Assembly (NCBI RefSeq): GCF_001613245.1
Contig: NZ_BDBZ01000036.1
Location: forward strand, 1-64,000
Reading direction: 5' to 3'
From: Nocardia speluncae NBRC 108251
GTDB lineage: Bacteria > Actinomycetota > Actinomycetes > Mycobacteriales > Mycobacteriaceae
DNA: 64,000 bases
In this document: positions 49,136 to 57,592 of the stretch, one piece after another
How the letters are laid out: each line of letters opens with the position of its first letter
Numbering within the stretch: position 1 is the stretch's first letter
The notes under the pieces: model-generated
Databases searched by the model: none
What the model saw: the letters and a program-made list of their open reading frames with translations, nothing else
Told to the model about the DNA's origin: nothing
Made by a program: the position numbers and the translations under genes

Positions 49136-49957
49136 TCAGCGGTTCGTCCGATGGTGATCGCGCACGGTGGACAAGAATTCGACGATCGCGCCGGCCCATT
49201 CCGCGGGCTGCTCGGCGGCGAGCGCATGACCCGAATCCAGGACCACCAGTCCGGCTCCGGGAATGCCCGCCGCGAGCTGCTCGGTCAGCGTCGCTGAGAT
49301 CACCTGATCATGCGCGCCGGCGACAAGCAGTACCGGGACGGTGATTTCGGTGAGGTCGGCACGGATATCGACTCTGGCCAGGAGGTCGAGTTGGGCATCG
49401 GCGCCCGGCGGCAGATGTGGCGGAATCCGGCCGGCGAGTGCGGTGAGTTCACTCGCGGACAGGGCGTCGAGCCAGGCCGCCTTCCAGCCGATCAGGAGGA
49501 GGTAGGCCGCGAGCGTGTGCTGATCGTCCGCCCGAGCCAGCCGCCGCCAGGTGTCGACGATCAAGTGCAGGCGGGGGTTCGGCCGAGCCAGTCCAGCGGA
49601 AAGGATGAGCGCGCTGACCCGTTCCGGATGCCGGGTCGCGGCGCGCACCGCGACCGCGGATCCGGTGGAGAAACCGAGGATTGCGACCTGGTCCGAACCG
49701 GACATGACGGCGGTGTGCACGAGCCGGTCGGCCAAGCTGTCCAGGGTGAGCGGCTCGAGGTCGGCCGGTGTCGCGCCGGACCCCGGATAGTCGGGCGCGA
49801 TAACAGTATTCGTATCGGCCAAATGGTCGACGAGTGGGCCGAAGCTGTCCGCAATGTCGCTGCTCGCACCGTGTGCGAGCAGTAAAGCCGGCCCGCTGCC
49901 GCGGAGGAAACCGGTGAGAGGGGTACTGGCGAGTGGGGTGGTCGAATGCGCTGACAT
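49136..49957 (-). CDS. Alpha/beta hydrolase
   Basis: The 273-residue protein shows LLLAHGASSDIADSF (oxyanion hole), VAILGFSTGSAVAVRAATRH (nucleophile Ser in GFSTGS), LLVAGAHDQVI (Asp) and VVLDSGHALAAEQPAEWA (His). This is a full triad in a small lid-containing hydrolase similar to haloperoxidase/esterase types. It is divergent from the MerR gene: 57 nt separate them, holding the MerR dyad, so MerR probably controls it. The ATG at 49957 is the first Met of the frame. The substrate is unknown. Confidence 0.88.
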   Translation of the reverse strand: MSAHSTTPLASTPLTGFLRGSGPALLLAHGASSDIADSFGPLVDHLADTNTVIAPDYPGSGATPADLEPLTLDSLADRLVHTAVMSGSDQVAILGFSTGSAVAVRAATRHPERVSALILSAGLARPNPRLHLIVDTWRRLARADDQHTLAAYLLLIGWKAAWLDALSASELTALAGRIPPHLPPGADAQLDLLARVDIRADLTEITVPVLLVAGAHDQVISATLTEQLAAGIPGAGLVVLDSGHALAAEQPAEWAGAIVEFLSTVRDHHRTNR

Positions 49958-49974
49958 ACGGATAAGCTAAAGGC

Positions 49975-49988
49975 TCACATGAATGTGA
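49975..49988. promoter_or_regulatory. MerR-type operator dyad
   Basis: TCACAT-GA-ATGTGA is a perfect 6-bp-arm palindrome in the 57-nt divergent region. The first in-frame ATG of the MerR gene (49979) lies inside it, which favours the downstream ATG 50015 as the true start. A dyad between divergent promoters is the usual MerR arrangement. Confidence 0.55.
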
Positions 49989-50014
49989 AGGTCAATAAGT
50001 ATGAGCGAGGTCAT

Positions 50015-50380
50015 ATGCGCATCGGTGAGCTGTCCGCACGCACCGGGGTGAGCGCGCGGCTGCTGCGCTACTACGAGGAGCAGAGTCTCCTCACTGCGCC
50101 GCGGACTGCGGGCGGATATCGCGATTACGATGCGGATGCGCTGATTGTGGTGGCGCAGATCCGCGCGCTGCTGGACGCGGGGCTGTCCACCGCGGTGATC
50201 CGGGATATCCTGCCGTGCGCACACGGGCAGGCCCCGGACCTGGAGCCACATCCGGACATGATCGCTGTGCTACGACGCGAAGTGGACCGAGTCGAGGCGA
50301 AGATCGAGTGTCTGGCCGAGACGAGAGACCTACTCACCTGCTATCTGCGGACGACCGAGGCGCGCGAAGACCGGACCTGA
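50015..50380 (+). CDS. MerR-family transcriptional regulator
   Basis: ATG 50015 follows GCGAGGTCAT. The 121-residue protein starts MRIGELSARTGVSARLLRYY with EEQSLLTAPRTAGGYRDYDA, the winged HTH of MerR, followed by LIVVAQIRALLDAGLSTAVI and the dimerisation helix DMIAVLRREVDRVEAKIECL. The short C-terminus has one Cys in LPCAHGQ and one in IECLAE, as in small SoxR- or effector-free MerR types; no metal-binding CxC loop is present. It probably controls the divergent hydrolase through the TCACAT-GA-ATGTGA dyad. Confidence 0.9.
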   Translation: MRIGELSARTGVSARLLRYYEEQSLLTAPRTAGGYRDYDADALIVVAQIRALLDAGLSTAVIRDILPCAHGQAPDLEPHPDMIAVLRREVDRVEAKIECLAETRDLLTCYLRTTEAREDRT

Positions 50381-50449
50381 GTATCCGACGGGCGGGGCCT
50401 GCGCGGTCGTGGCGCTTGCCCGCTTCTTCCATTCCGGCACCTCCGGCCG

Positions 50450-50908
50450 CTACCGGGACTCGCTGTCGATGTCCAGTAGATCGACAGCGGCCGAGAGGTC
50501 GGTGATGGCCTGGACGATCTCGGCCAGCCGGTCCTGGCCCATCTGCTTCGCGAGGCGGGTGGCGAATTCGGCGTGACGCGGGCCGATGCGGTCGATCGCC
50601 GCCCGCCCCGCATCGGTGACGGCGACCAGTTTCGCGCGCCGGTGTGCCGGATTGGGCCGGTATTCGGCGAGGTTGCGGGCCACGAGCAGGTCCGCGATCC
50701 GCTGTACGCTCTGGCGGGTTACGCCCATGGTGCGGGCGATACCGGCCACCGGGAGCGGTTCGCGTAGGACAGCGCCGAGAACCTGCCACCATGCGGCGGT
50801 GAGGCCGGCGGGTTCGGCCAGCTTTTCGGCGAGGGCGAGGAACTGGCCGTTGAGCCGGAACGAGGTGATGGCGGCGGTGCTGAACAACTGCTGTTCGGAG
50901 TTCTCCAT
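50450..50908 (-). CDS. MarR-family transcriptional regulator
   Basis: The 152-residue protein has the MarR winged helix: GLTAAWWQVLGAVLREPLPV then AGIARTMGVTRQSVQRIADL and LLVARNLAEYRPNPAHRRAK, with the beta wing LVAVTDAGRAAI. The terminal helices (TDLSAAVDLLDIDSE) form the dimer. ATG 50908 lies 15 nt after the DJ-1 gene's stop, so it is the second gene of that operon. The nested dyad at the operon's leaderless promoter (51559) is its probable autoregulatory operator. Confidence 0.9.
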   Translation of the reverse strand: MENSEQQLFSTAAITSFRLNGQFLALAEKLAEPAGLTAAWWQVLGAVLREPLPVAGIARTMGVTRQSVQRIADLLVARNLAEYRPNPAHRRAKLVAVTDAGRAAIDRIGPRHAEFATRLAKQMGQDRLAEIVQAITDLSAAVDLLDIDSESR

Positions 50909-50922
50909 CGTGGGCGCCGGGT

Positions 50923-51558
50923 TCAGGCCGCGGCCTGCCGGGCCTCGTATTCCGCCAGGACCGCGTAGCCGGCCGGGTCGCCCTGGCCGAACAGCCGGTA
51001 CCAGCCGTCGAGTACGGCGGGTTCGTAGATGTCCAGGGCAGCAAGTACTTCGCGGGCGAATTCGAACGGTGCGGTCGAGTTGGCGGTGATGACGCCGCGG
51101 TCGGTGACGGCCGGTTCATCCGTGTAGCGGGCGCCGCCGGAATAGCCACAGGCGGCGAGGTATTCGGCGACGTTGCTGGTGTGTGCGCGGTCGTCGAGCA
51201 ACCCGGCCGCGGCGAGCCCGTACGTTGCGCCGCAGATCGCCGCGACCGGTACCCCGGCGGCGGCGAATTCGCGGGCTTTATCCGCGAATTCGCCCAGATC
51301 GCCGCTGTCCCAGCCGTCGGCGCCGGGCAGGATGAGCATGGCGCTGTCGGTAGGGGACAGATCGGCGAGGGGCAGGTCGGGCAGGATGCGCATCCCACCC
51401 ATCGTGGTGACCGGTTCGGTGCCGGCGCCGACCGTGCGGATGCGGTACCGGCCTGGTTCGCGGTGCCAGTTGCCATTGTTGATATGCGCGGTCGCCGCGC
51501 CGACCTCCCAGTCCGCGAGGGTGTTGTACACGGCCAGGTGAACGATCTTCGGATTCAT
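50923..51558 (-). CDS. DJ-1/PfpI-family (class I glutamine-amidotransferase-like) protein
   Basis: The 211-residue protein MNPKIVHLAVYNTLADWEVG has the family acid at Glu18, the GG motif region MLILPGADGWDSGDLGEF and the nucleophile elbow VPVAAICGATYGLAAAG (Cys109). A downstream His or Glu near EPAVTDRGVI may complete the site. Similar proteins are glyoxalases, chaperones or hydrolases, and many are associated with electrophile stress; a MarR partner with reactive-species sensing would fit. The ATG at 51558 lacks a Shine-Dalgarno and lies six bases after a -10, so it is probably leaderless. Confidence 0.88.
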   Translation of the reverse strand: MNPKIVHLAVYNTLADWEVGAATAHINNGNWHREPGRYRIRTVGAGTEPVTTMGGMRILPDLPLADLSPTDSAMLILPGADGWDSGDLGEFADKAREFAAAGVPVAAICGATYGLAAAGLLDDRAHTSNVAEYLAACGYSGGARYTDEPAVTDRGVITANSTAPFEFAREVLAALDIYEPAVLDGWYRLFGQGDPAGYAVLAEYEARQAAA

Positions 51559-51594
51559 GACAACATTCTGTCAATATGACAGTGTGTTGTCAAT
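51559..51594 (-). promoter_or_regulatory. Leaderless promoter with nested dyad operator (DJ-1-marR)
   Basis: On the minus strand TTGACA (51594-51589), 17 nt, CAGAAT (51571-51566), then seven bases (GTTGTC plus one) to the ATG at 51558. On the plus strand the symmetric dyad is GACAACA-TT-CTGTCA-ATA-TGACAG-TG-TGTTGTC (51559-51591), centred on the -35/-10 spacer. It would block RNA polymerase when the MarR protein is bound. Confidence 0.68.
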
Positions 51595-51598
51595 TGGT

Positions 51599-54133
51599 TC
51601 AGAAGCCGGGTTCCCCACCGATCACCCTGTCCTTTTCCAGGGCAGCGATCTCCTGCGCCGAGTACCCGAGTTCGCGCAGCACCGCGTCGTTGTCCTGTCC
51701 CAGCAACGGTGCGTGCGCGCGGTGATAGCGCGCAGGCCCGGCAGAGAAGCGAGCCGGCACCGTGCTGTGGCGCGCGGTCGGAGTGACCGGATGGGGGACC
51801 GGCTCGAAGAAATTCCGGTGGTCGAGCTGGGGAATCTCGGTCTGCCGGTGCGGTTGCCGGACTTCGGCGACGGGAACACCCGCGGTCCAGAGCACGTCGA
51901 CGATCTCGCCGGCCGGGCGGCCGGCGCACCAGGCAGACAGGTGTGTGTCGATCTCGTCGTGATGGGCGCGGCGGCCCGCGGCTGTACGAAGGTATGGCAC
52001 CTTTGCCCAGGCAGGCTCATCGAGTGCCGTAGTGAGCGCCACCCATTGCTCGTCGGTCGTGACGGCCAGGGCGACCCAATTGTCGGGCCGGCCGAATTCG
52101 TCGACCCCGGCCGCGCGGTACAGATTCTGCGGCGCCGCGTGCGGCCCCCGGTTGCCGTCGCGCCCGAGCAGTGTTCCGTAGGCGGAGTACTCGATGACCT
52201 GTTCGGCGGCGATGTTCAGGGCCGCGTCCACCATGGCTGCCTCCACGAGCACGCCCTCGCCGGTGCGCCTGCGGTGTTCGAGCGCGAGTAGTAGTCCGAC
52301 AAGTGCGTGCACGCCCGCATTGGGGTCGCCGAGACTGTAGGGCTCGACGGGGTTCTGATCGGCGTAGCCGGTACGCCACGTCAGTCCGGCGGCGTCCTCG
52401 ATCACGTACGCGAAGGCCGGATTGTCCCGCCACGGCCCGTCGAGCCCGAAACCCGGCATGCGGACCATGATCGCGTCGGGACGCAGGGTACGCACGGTGT
52501 CGAAGTCGAGGCCGATCTGCTCGATGACCCGCGGGGTGTAGTTCTCCACGAGCACATCGCAGGAGGCGACGAGGCGGCGCAGGATCTCGCGGCCGGCGTC
52601 GCTGCGGAAATCGACGGTGATCCCGCGCTTGTTCGTGTTGAGCCCGGAGAAGATCCCGGATTTCTCCCACCACCGGTCCTCGTCGGCCGGGACGCCCGCG
52701 ATGAGCCGGGTGCCGTCGGGGCGCTGGGCCGACTCCACGTGGATCACTTCGGCGCCCTGTAGTGCCAGGTAGTGGGTGCAGGATGGACCGGCCCAGAAGG
52801 TGGTCATATCGAGCACCCGCAGACCTGCGAACGGAAGTGGGTTCGTGGTAGCCGTGGACGACCGGGTGCTCGCATGCGCATCGTGCCCGCGGGCAGTGCC
52901 TGCGGTTGTCGAGCGGTAGTGGTCCGTGTGTTCGCCGAGGGCGGGAGCCGGTTCGGGGGAGCGCAGCAGTGCGGGGGTGGTCCGAAACGGTGGCCCCGGC
53001 CGGGCGAATCCGGACCGGGGGTTCACGTCGAAGAACTTCCGGGCTCGGTGCTGGTCGAGTCCGGTCACATCGGCACCGGAGGCCACGGGGCTGTTCGGGA
53101 TCCTGAACGCCGTGGCCAGTTCCCGGATCTCGTCCACCGTGCGCTCGGCGAACCAGGCGGCGATCTCGCCGGCCTTCTCGTTGGTGCGTTCGGTGATCGC
53201 GGGGGCCGGGTCCTCGTCGATCCATTCGGGATGACCCACCATGACGCACAGATCGAACCACTGCTGCGCGGTACCGCAGCCGACGGCGATGAGCCCGTCG
53301 GCTGCCGTGGCGACGCCGGGCCGGCTCAGCCGGCGCTGGGTGCGGAAGGGCCGGTTCACGGTGTCGTAGAACGACACCGGGTAGTACGACAGGCCCAGGA
53401 TCTGGGTTTCCAGCATCGAGAGGTCGACGAGTTCACCGGTTCCGGTGCGCAGCGCGCGATGCCGGGCGGTGAGCGTCGCGGCCGCCGCGTGCGCGCCGGC
53501 GAACCATTCGCCCACCTCGCCGCCGATATGGACCGGTGCGCGCTCCGGTGCCCCGCGGCCGAGTCCGACAATGCCGCCCGACCATGCCTGCAGGGTGAAT
53601 TCGGTGGCCGGCCGCCCGGCCCACGGGCCGTCGAGACCGAACGGGGTGATCGCGGTGACCACGAGATGCGGGTGGCGTTCCCGCAGCGCCGCGGGTGTGC
53701 AGCCGCGGTCGTCGGCGAGGGCGCTGCCGGGCGACCAGACGACCGCATCGGCGTCGGTGAGCAGCGAGTCGAGCAGAACGTGGTCGTCCGCCCGGGACGG
53801 ATCGATGACGACACTGTGCCCGGCCCCGGCGAGGAACTGGAAGAGCGCGCCGTCGACGCCGGGCTCCGGCCTCGCGTCCGAGGATGTCCGGCAGCGTAGG
53901 GCGATACCCCGCGGTGGTTCCGCGAAGACGACCCGGGCACCGGCATCGGCGAGCAGTTTCGTGCAGTAGACGCCGGCGATACCTCCGGCCAGCGTGACGA
54001 CGGTGTATCCGGTGAGTGCCCCGTTTCCGGTACGACCGTCGTGGGCTGCCACGTCCTGCTTCACCACGGTGTCACTGCTGCCAGGGGTGTGTGAGCCGTT
54101 CACCGGCGACTCGGCGGGGGGCTCCTGAGGCAT
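51599..54133 (-). CDS. Fused double-domain family III CoA-transferase (CaiB/BaiF)
   Basis: At 844 residues this is two CoA-transferase family III domains in one chain. The first spans about 30-400 (LTGYTVVTLAGGIAGVYCTK, then FGLDGPWAGRPATEFTLQAW), and the second about 430-844 (LPFAGLRVLDMTTFWAGPSC, then NKRGITVDFRSDAGREILRR). The catalytic Asp of the family appears in the second domain (LVEAAMVDAALNIAAEQ, near 634), but the matching residue in the first (LSMLETQIL, near 239) is Glu. Single-domain members act as interlocked dimers, so a fused pair may work as one unit. It overlaps the crotonase gene by TAATG and activates a carboxylate by CoA transfer. Confidence 0.9.
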   Translation of the reverse strand: MPQEPPAESPVNGSHTPGSSDTVVKQDVAAHDGRTGNGALTGYTVVTLAGGIAGVYCTKLLADAGARVVFAEPPRGIALRCRTSSDARPEPGVDGALFQFLAGAGHSVVIDPSRADDHVLLDSLLTDADAVVWSPGSALADDRGCTPAALRERHPHLVVTAITPFGLDGPWAGRPATEFTLQAWSGGIVGLGRGAPERAPVHIGGEVGEWFAGAHAAAATLTARHRALRTGTGELVDLSMLETQILGLSYYPVSFYDTVNRPFRTQRRLSRPGVATAADGLIAVGCGTAQQWFDLCVMVGHPEWIDEDPAPAITERTNEKAGEIAAWFAERTVDEIRELATAFRIPNSPVASGADVTGLDQHRARKFFDVNPRSGFARPGPPFRTTPALLRSPEPAPALGEHTDHYRSTTAGTARGHDAHASTRSSTATTNPLPFAGLRVLDMTTFWAGPSCTHYLALQGAEVIHVESAQRPDGTRLIAGVPADEDRWWEKSGIFSGLNTNKRGITVDFRSDAGREILRRLVASCDVLVENYTPRVIEQIGLDFDTVRTLRPDAIMVRMPGFGLDGPWRDNPAFAYVIEDAAGLTWRTGYADQNPVEPYSLGDPNAGVHALVGLLLALEHRRRTGEGVLVEAAMVDAALNIAAEQVIEYSAYGTLLGRDGNRGPHAAPQNLYRAAGVDEFGRPDNWVALAVTTDEQWVALTTALDEPAWAKVPYLRTAAGRRAHHDEIDTHLSAWCAGRPAGEIVDVLWTAGVPVAEVRQPHRQTEIPQLDHRNFFEPVPHPVTPTARHSTVPARFSAGPARYHRAHAPLLGQDNDAVLRELGYSAQEIAALEKDRVIGGEPGF

Positions 54134-55215
54134 TATTCGGCTTTCCGCCGGCCCGACCTGCTGAGCCGGAACTCCGGTGGGAAGCGGCTGTCGTTGTCCT
54201 TGACCGAGTTGTTCAAACCGTCGTCGAAGGCGTTGTCCAGCATCAGATCGTTGTCGTCGGCGTGGATATGACCGCCCATCGATTCGAAGAAACCGCTGAG
54301 CAGGCTGCCCATGTATTCGCCCTGCTGCTGTTTCATGATCTCGAAGAACACCTTCTGCATGAACACCGTGTCCGTGGGCCGGTTCCGGGCACAGGCCAGC
54401 GCGTACTTCGCGGTTTCGGTCTCGAGTTCCGCACGCGGGACCACGCTGTTGAGGAAGTTGCAGTCGGCCATTTCCGCCGCGGAGAACGGGCGGCCGGTGA
54501 ACACCATCTCCTGGAATTTGCGCAACCCCATGGTCTGCGCCCACGTCCACATCCGCGGCCCCCACCCGTAGTACCGGAACGAGGGATGCCCGAACAGGGC
54601 ATCGTCGGCGGAGATCACCAGATCGGCATCGGCGGCCTGGTAGAAGTGCCAGCCGTAGCAGTAGCCCTTCACCTCGACGATGCTGATCTTCTTGAATTCC
54701 TGCAGACTCCGGCAGCCGGCCTGGGCGTTGGCGTACCACTGGCTGATACTGGCGCCGTGCCGGAACGATTCCTTCGGCGGATAGCGCACCTCGTCGGGAC
54801 CGATCTTGTATTCGCTGAGCCGCGGTCCCTGGTCGGGGTCGTTCTGCACGGCCATGAATTCCCCGAGATCGGCGCCCGAACCGAAATCGTCGCCGGCGCC
54901 GCGGATCACCAGGACTTTGACGTCGTCGTCGATACCGGCCCGGTGGATCAGGTCGCCGTAGCGTAGGCGCGCGGCCATGGTGGGGGCGTTGAGTTGATCG
55001 GGACGGTCGAAGGTGATGGTCGCGATACGCGTCGCCGGATCCTTCGAATACCGGATGATCTCCTCGGCGCCGGGCGGGTCCGGGTGCTGCCCGGCGTTCT
55101 CCGCACCTGAGTTCGCTGCCGCACCGCCGGTGTTGTTCCCGGCTCCGTCGTCGGCCATTGCGGCGGCTCCTCTGCTTCCGGCGTCCGCGCCCTCGGCCGG
55201 TTTCCGGGTGGTCAT
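54133..55215 (-). CDS. Crotonase-family (enoyl-CoA hydratase/isomerase) protein with N-terminal extension
   Basis: The 360-residue protein has a 45-residue Gly/Ala/Asn-rich extension, then the crotonase core: ATITFDRPDQLNAPTMAARL, the oxyanion turn VIRGAGDDFGSGADLGEF and the second oxyanion segment SIVEVKGYCYGWHFYQAADA with DLVISADDALFGHPSFRYYG. A 40-residue insertion around SEYKIGPDEVRYPPKESFRH is unusual. Crotonases act on CoA thioesters in hydration, isomerisation, hydrolysis or decarboxylation; the catalytic acids of a classical hydratase (Glu-Glu) are not obvious. It is translationally coupled to both neighbours (ATGA and TAATG). Confidence 0.9.
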   Translation of the reverse strand: MTTRKPAEGADAGSRGAAAMADDGAGNNTGGAAANSGAENAGQHPDPPGAEEIIRYSKDPATRIATITFDRPDQLNAPTMAARLRYGDLIHRAGIDDDVKVLVIRGAGDDFGSGADLGEFMAVQNDPDQGPRLSEYKIGPDEVRYPPKESFRHGASISQWYANAQAGCRSLQEFKKISIVEVKGYCYGWHFYQAADADLVISADDALFGHPSFRYYGWGPRMWTWAQTMGLRKFQEMVFTGRPFSAAEMADCNFLNSVVPRAELETETAKYALACARNRPTDTVFMQKVFFEIMKQQQGEYMGSLLSGFFESMGGHIHADDNDLMLDNAFDDGLNNSVKDNDSRFPPEFRLSRSGRRKAE

Positions 55216-56345
55216 TGCTGCTTCCAGTGCGGGCTCGAGGTGAGTACCTGTGGTCCGTCGTCACCGATGAGCACGGCATCGCGGCCGAATACCGCACCGA
55301 CACCCTCGGCCCAGACGTAACCGGTGACAGCCAGGACCATCCCGGGCTCGAGCTGTTCCGCGTCGGCGGTACCGCGCAGTGCCGGTGTCACCACCGGCGG
55401 GTCGAAGCCCATGCCGAGCCCGCGGGCGACGGGCACGGCGGGCAGGGGTTCACCCGCGTCGAGATAGGCATCCAGGAGCCCGGAGGCGGGCGCGCCGGGC
55501 CGGCACGCCTGTAGCAACTTCTCCCACACCCGGTTCCATCGGCCGTACAGTTTTTCGACTGCCGGGGTGGCCGGCCCGGCCGGCCAGGTCCGCCCGACCT
55601 CCCCGATATATCCGTCGCCGAGCACACCGGAGGAGAAGGCGACGAGATCGCCCTCCTGGACTTCCCGGTCCGCGCTCGCCCGCCGCCACGGATGGTCGCG
55701 GGCGGTCACCCACGCCGCATCCTGGGTGGCGGGCGTGCTCACCCCGCCGGCCGCGCAGGCCTCGAGCAGTACACCCGCGAGGCCCTGTTCGGTGGCCCCG
55801 GGCGCGAGCTGCGCCAGGGCCGCGGCCAGGCCCTGTTCCGCGACCCGCAGCCCGGCACGCATCGTCTCGATCTCGGGCGCGGTCTTGACCCGCCGCGCCG
55901 CCCGGAACGCCAGTTCGCCGTCGACGATCTCGGCATTCGGGAAGGCCACCGGCAGGAGCTCGGCGAATGCGGGCGACAAGGCGTCGGTGCCTACCCGGCG
56001 GGCCGTGGCCGCACCCTCGATATCGCGCAGGACCGCGATGAGATTGCGCGGATCCCACATGGTTTCGTACAGGTTCTCGTGCGGGATGTCTTCGGGCATC
56101 CCCTCGTCCCAGGTGCTGTGCAGGTGGACCGCGCCGGTCTGCCGCATGAGCAGTGCCACCGGGCCGAACGGCCGGGTCCCGGCGACCCACAGCTGGGGTG
56201 CCCCGGACAGATATCGGGCATTGGCCTGCCGTCCGGCGATCAGCACATCGAGATCATGGGCGTGCATCTGTGCCAGCACACGCTCGCGGCGCCCAGCCCG
56301 CAGTGCGCGATCGTCCGGCAGGATCTCAGTCGCCATAGGGGGCAT
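55212..56345 (-). CDS. M24-family (creatinase/aminopeptidase-P fold) protein lacking the metal ligands
   Basis: The 377-residue protein has the two-domain creatinase/prolidase fold: an N-terminal domain with RQANARYLSGAPQLWVAG and a C-terminal pita-bread domain with AGLRVAEQGLAAALAQLAPG. The five usual metal ligands (Asp-Asp-His-Glu-Glu) correspond here to VAFSSG, YIGEVGRTW, ARGLGMG, LAVTGYV and AVFGRDA, so four are replaced and one Asp is Glu. A metal-dependent peptidase role is therefore unlikely. The metal-free member creatinase shows that catalysis without metal is possible; otherwise it may partner the intact M24 protein encoded directly upstream. It overlaps that gene by about 20 nt and the crotonase by ATGA. 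Confidence 0.82.
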   Translation of the reverse strand: MPPMATEILPDDRALRAGRRERVLAQMHAHDLDVLIAGRQANARYLSGAPQLWVAGTRPFGPVALLMRQTGAVHLHSTWDEGMPEDIPHENLYETMWDPRNLIAVLRDIEGAATARRVGTDALSPAFAELLPVAFPNAEIVDGELAFRAARRVKTAPEIETMRAGLRVAEQGLAAALAQLAPGATEQGLAGVLLEACAAGGVSTPATQDAAWVTARDHPWRRASADREVQEGDLVAFSSGVLGDGYIGEVGRTWPAGPATPAVEKLYGRWNRVWEKLLQACRPGAPASGLLDAYLDAGEPLPAVPVARGLGMGFDPPVVTPALRGTADAEQLEPGMVLAVTGYVWAEGVGAVFGRDAVLIGDDGPQVLTSSPHWKQQ

Positions 56346-57561
56346 AGGTGTAGTCGGTGAGAGGCATCCAGCCTCCGTCGGTTACCACCACGATCTCCTC
56401 ACTGCGATAGCCGCCGGTCCCGTCCTCCCAGACCACGGGTTCGAGGACCAGCACCATGCCGGGGCGGAGCACGAAATTGTCGTCGAATTCGGCGCCGAGA
56501 TCGGTGCCGATCATCGGCATCTCGGCGGCGCTCACGCCGATTCCGTGCGAAATATAGAAATGCGGCAGCCAGGGGCGTTGCCCACCGGCCGCTTCGGTTG
56601 CCGCCCGAGCGAGCTGCCCGGCGGTGGCTCCCGGACGGATCTGTGCGAGCACCGCTTCCAGGATGTGGCGCCACTGCTGGTACTGCGCCTGTTGTCGTGG
56701 CACCGGGTCCTGCCCGACGATCCAGGTGCGGCCGAAATCAGAGCAATAGCCGTTGTAGGTGATGCTGACGTCGGTCCACAGCACATCGCCGGCCTTCAGC
56801 TCACGTTCGGTGGTGAGCAGGGGGAGGGCGAGATCCCCGTGGGTCGTCCATACTCCGTCGGCTTTGCTGTCCGGCATGACCTGCCAGATGGCGTCGAGCA
56901 TGGTAGCGGTGGCGCCCAGTTCGAACGCGCGCCGTACGAAGCTCGCGGACAGGTCGATCTGGCGGACCCCCGGCGCCAGCGATGCCTGGACGTCGACAAT
57001 GGCTTCCTCGGTGATCCGGCAGGCCTTGCGGATACAGGACAGTTCGTCGGGGGTTTTGATCAACTTGGCGGGACCGAGCACCGTGGCGGCGTCCACGGGT
57101 ACGGTGCCGGGGAAGAGCCGGTCCCGTGCGCGCAGCATGGCGCCGGTGAATTCGTCCACGGCGACGGTGGTGCCCGGTCGCACCAGTTCGGTCAGCGTCC
57201 GGCCGAAATCGGCTACGCCCTCGTCGAATTCGAGGTACACCGGCGGATGCAGGTGGTCTGCGGGGAGTTCGGATTCCGCCGCCGCCCCCGCCCGGAACGG
57301 CAGGAACAGATGTGGCCATTCGTCGTCGGCCGTCACCACCGCCACCGGCCGTTCGACATGGGCCAGGCCCGCATCGCCGAGCGGCCAGTTCGCTCCGGTG
57401 GCGTACACGACATTGTTGTTCAGCAGCAGGATCGCCGCATCGACCCCGCGTTCGGCCATGGCCGAACGTAGGCGGGCCCCGGTCTCCCGGCGCATCCGCG
57501 CACGGTCCGGGAGGTCGGGTATCTCGATCGCCGCGGTCGTCGCGGCGGGAAACGAAGTCAT
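56326..57561 (-). CDS. M24-family metallohydrolase (Xaa-Pro peptidase/DddP-like fold), ligands intact
   Basis: The 411-residue protein has a creatinase-N domain (RGVDAAILLLNNNVVYATGA) and a pita-bread domain with all five metal ligands: VLWTDVSITYNGYCSDFGRT (Asp, Asp), FYISHGIGVSAAE (His), LVLEPVVWEDG (Glu) and GYRSEEIVVV (Glu). Most relatives are Xaa-Pro aminopeptidases, but the family also contains non-peptidases such as DddP (DMSP lyase), creatinase and ectoine hydrolase. Placement in an operon with a CoA-transferase, crotonase and amidohydrolase points to a small-molecule catabolic role. It starts 31 nt after the amidohydrolase stop. Confidence 0.9.
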   Translation of the reverse strand: MTSFPAATTAAIEIPDLPDRARMRRETGARLRSAMAERGVDAAILLLNNNVVYATGANWPLGDAGLAHVERPVAVVTADDEWPHLFLPFRAGAAAESELPADHLHPPVYLEFDEGVADFGRTLTELVRPGTTVAVDEFTGAMLRARDRLFPGTVPVDAATVLGPAKLIKTPDELSCIRKACRITEEAIVDVQASLAPGVRQIDLSASFVRRAFELGATATMLDAIWQVMPDSKADGVWTTHGDLALPLLTTERELKAGDVLWTDVSITYNGYCSDFGRTWIVGQDPVPRQQAQYQQWRHILEAVLAQIRPGATAGQLARAATEAAGGQRPWLPHFYISHGIGVSAAEMPMIGTDLGAEFDDNFVLRPGMVLVLEPVVWEDGTGGYRSEEIVVVTDGGWMPLTDYTYAPYGD

Positions 57562-57592
57562 CGAATATGGTCCTTCTCGGCGTCGCGCGGGC

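Noticed and set aside
54134..55303. N-terminal extension of the CoA-transferase frame through the crotonase gene
   Set aside because: It is a shadow in another frame; the crotonase motifs in that region are unmistakable and TAATG coupling marks the true start at 54133.
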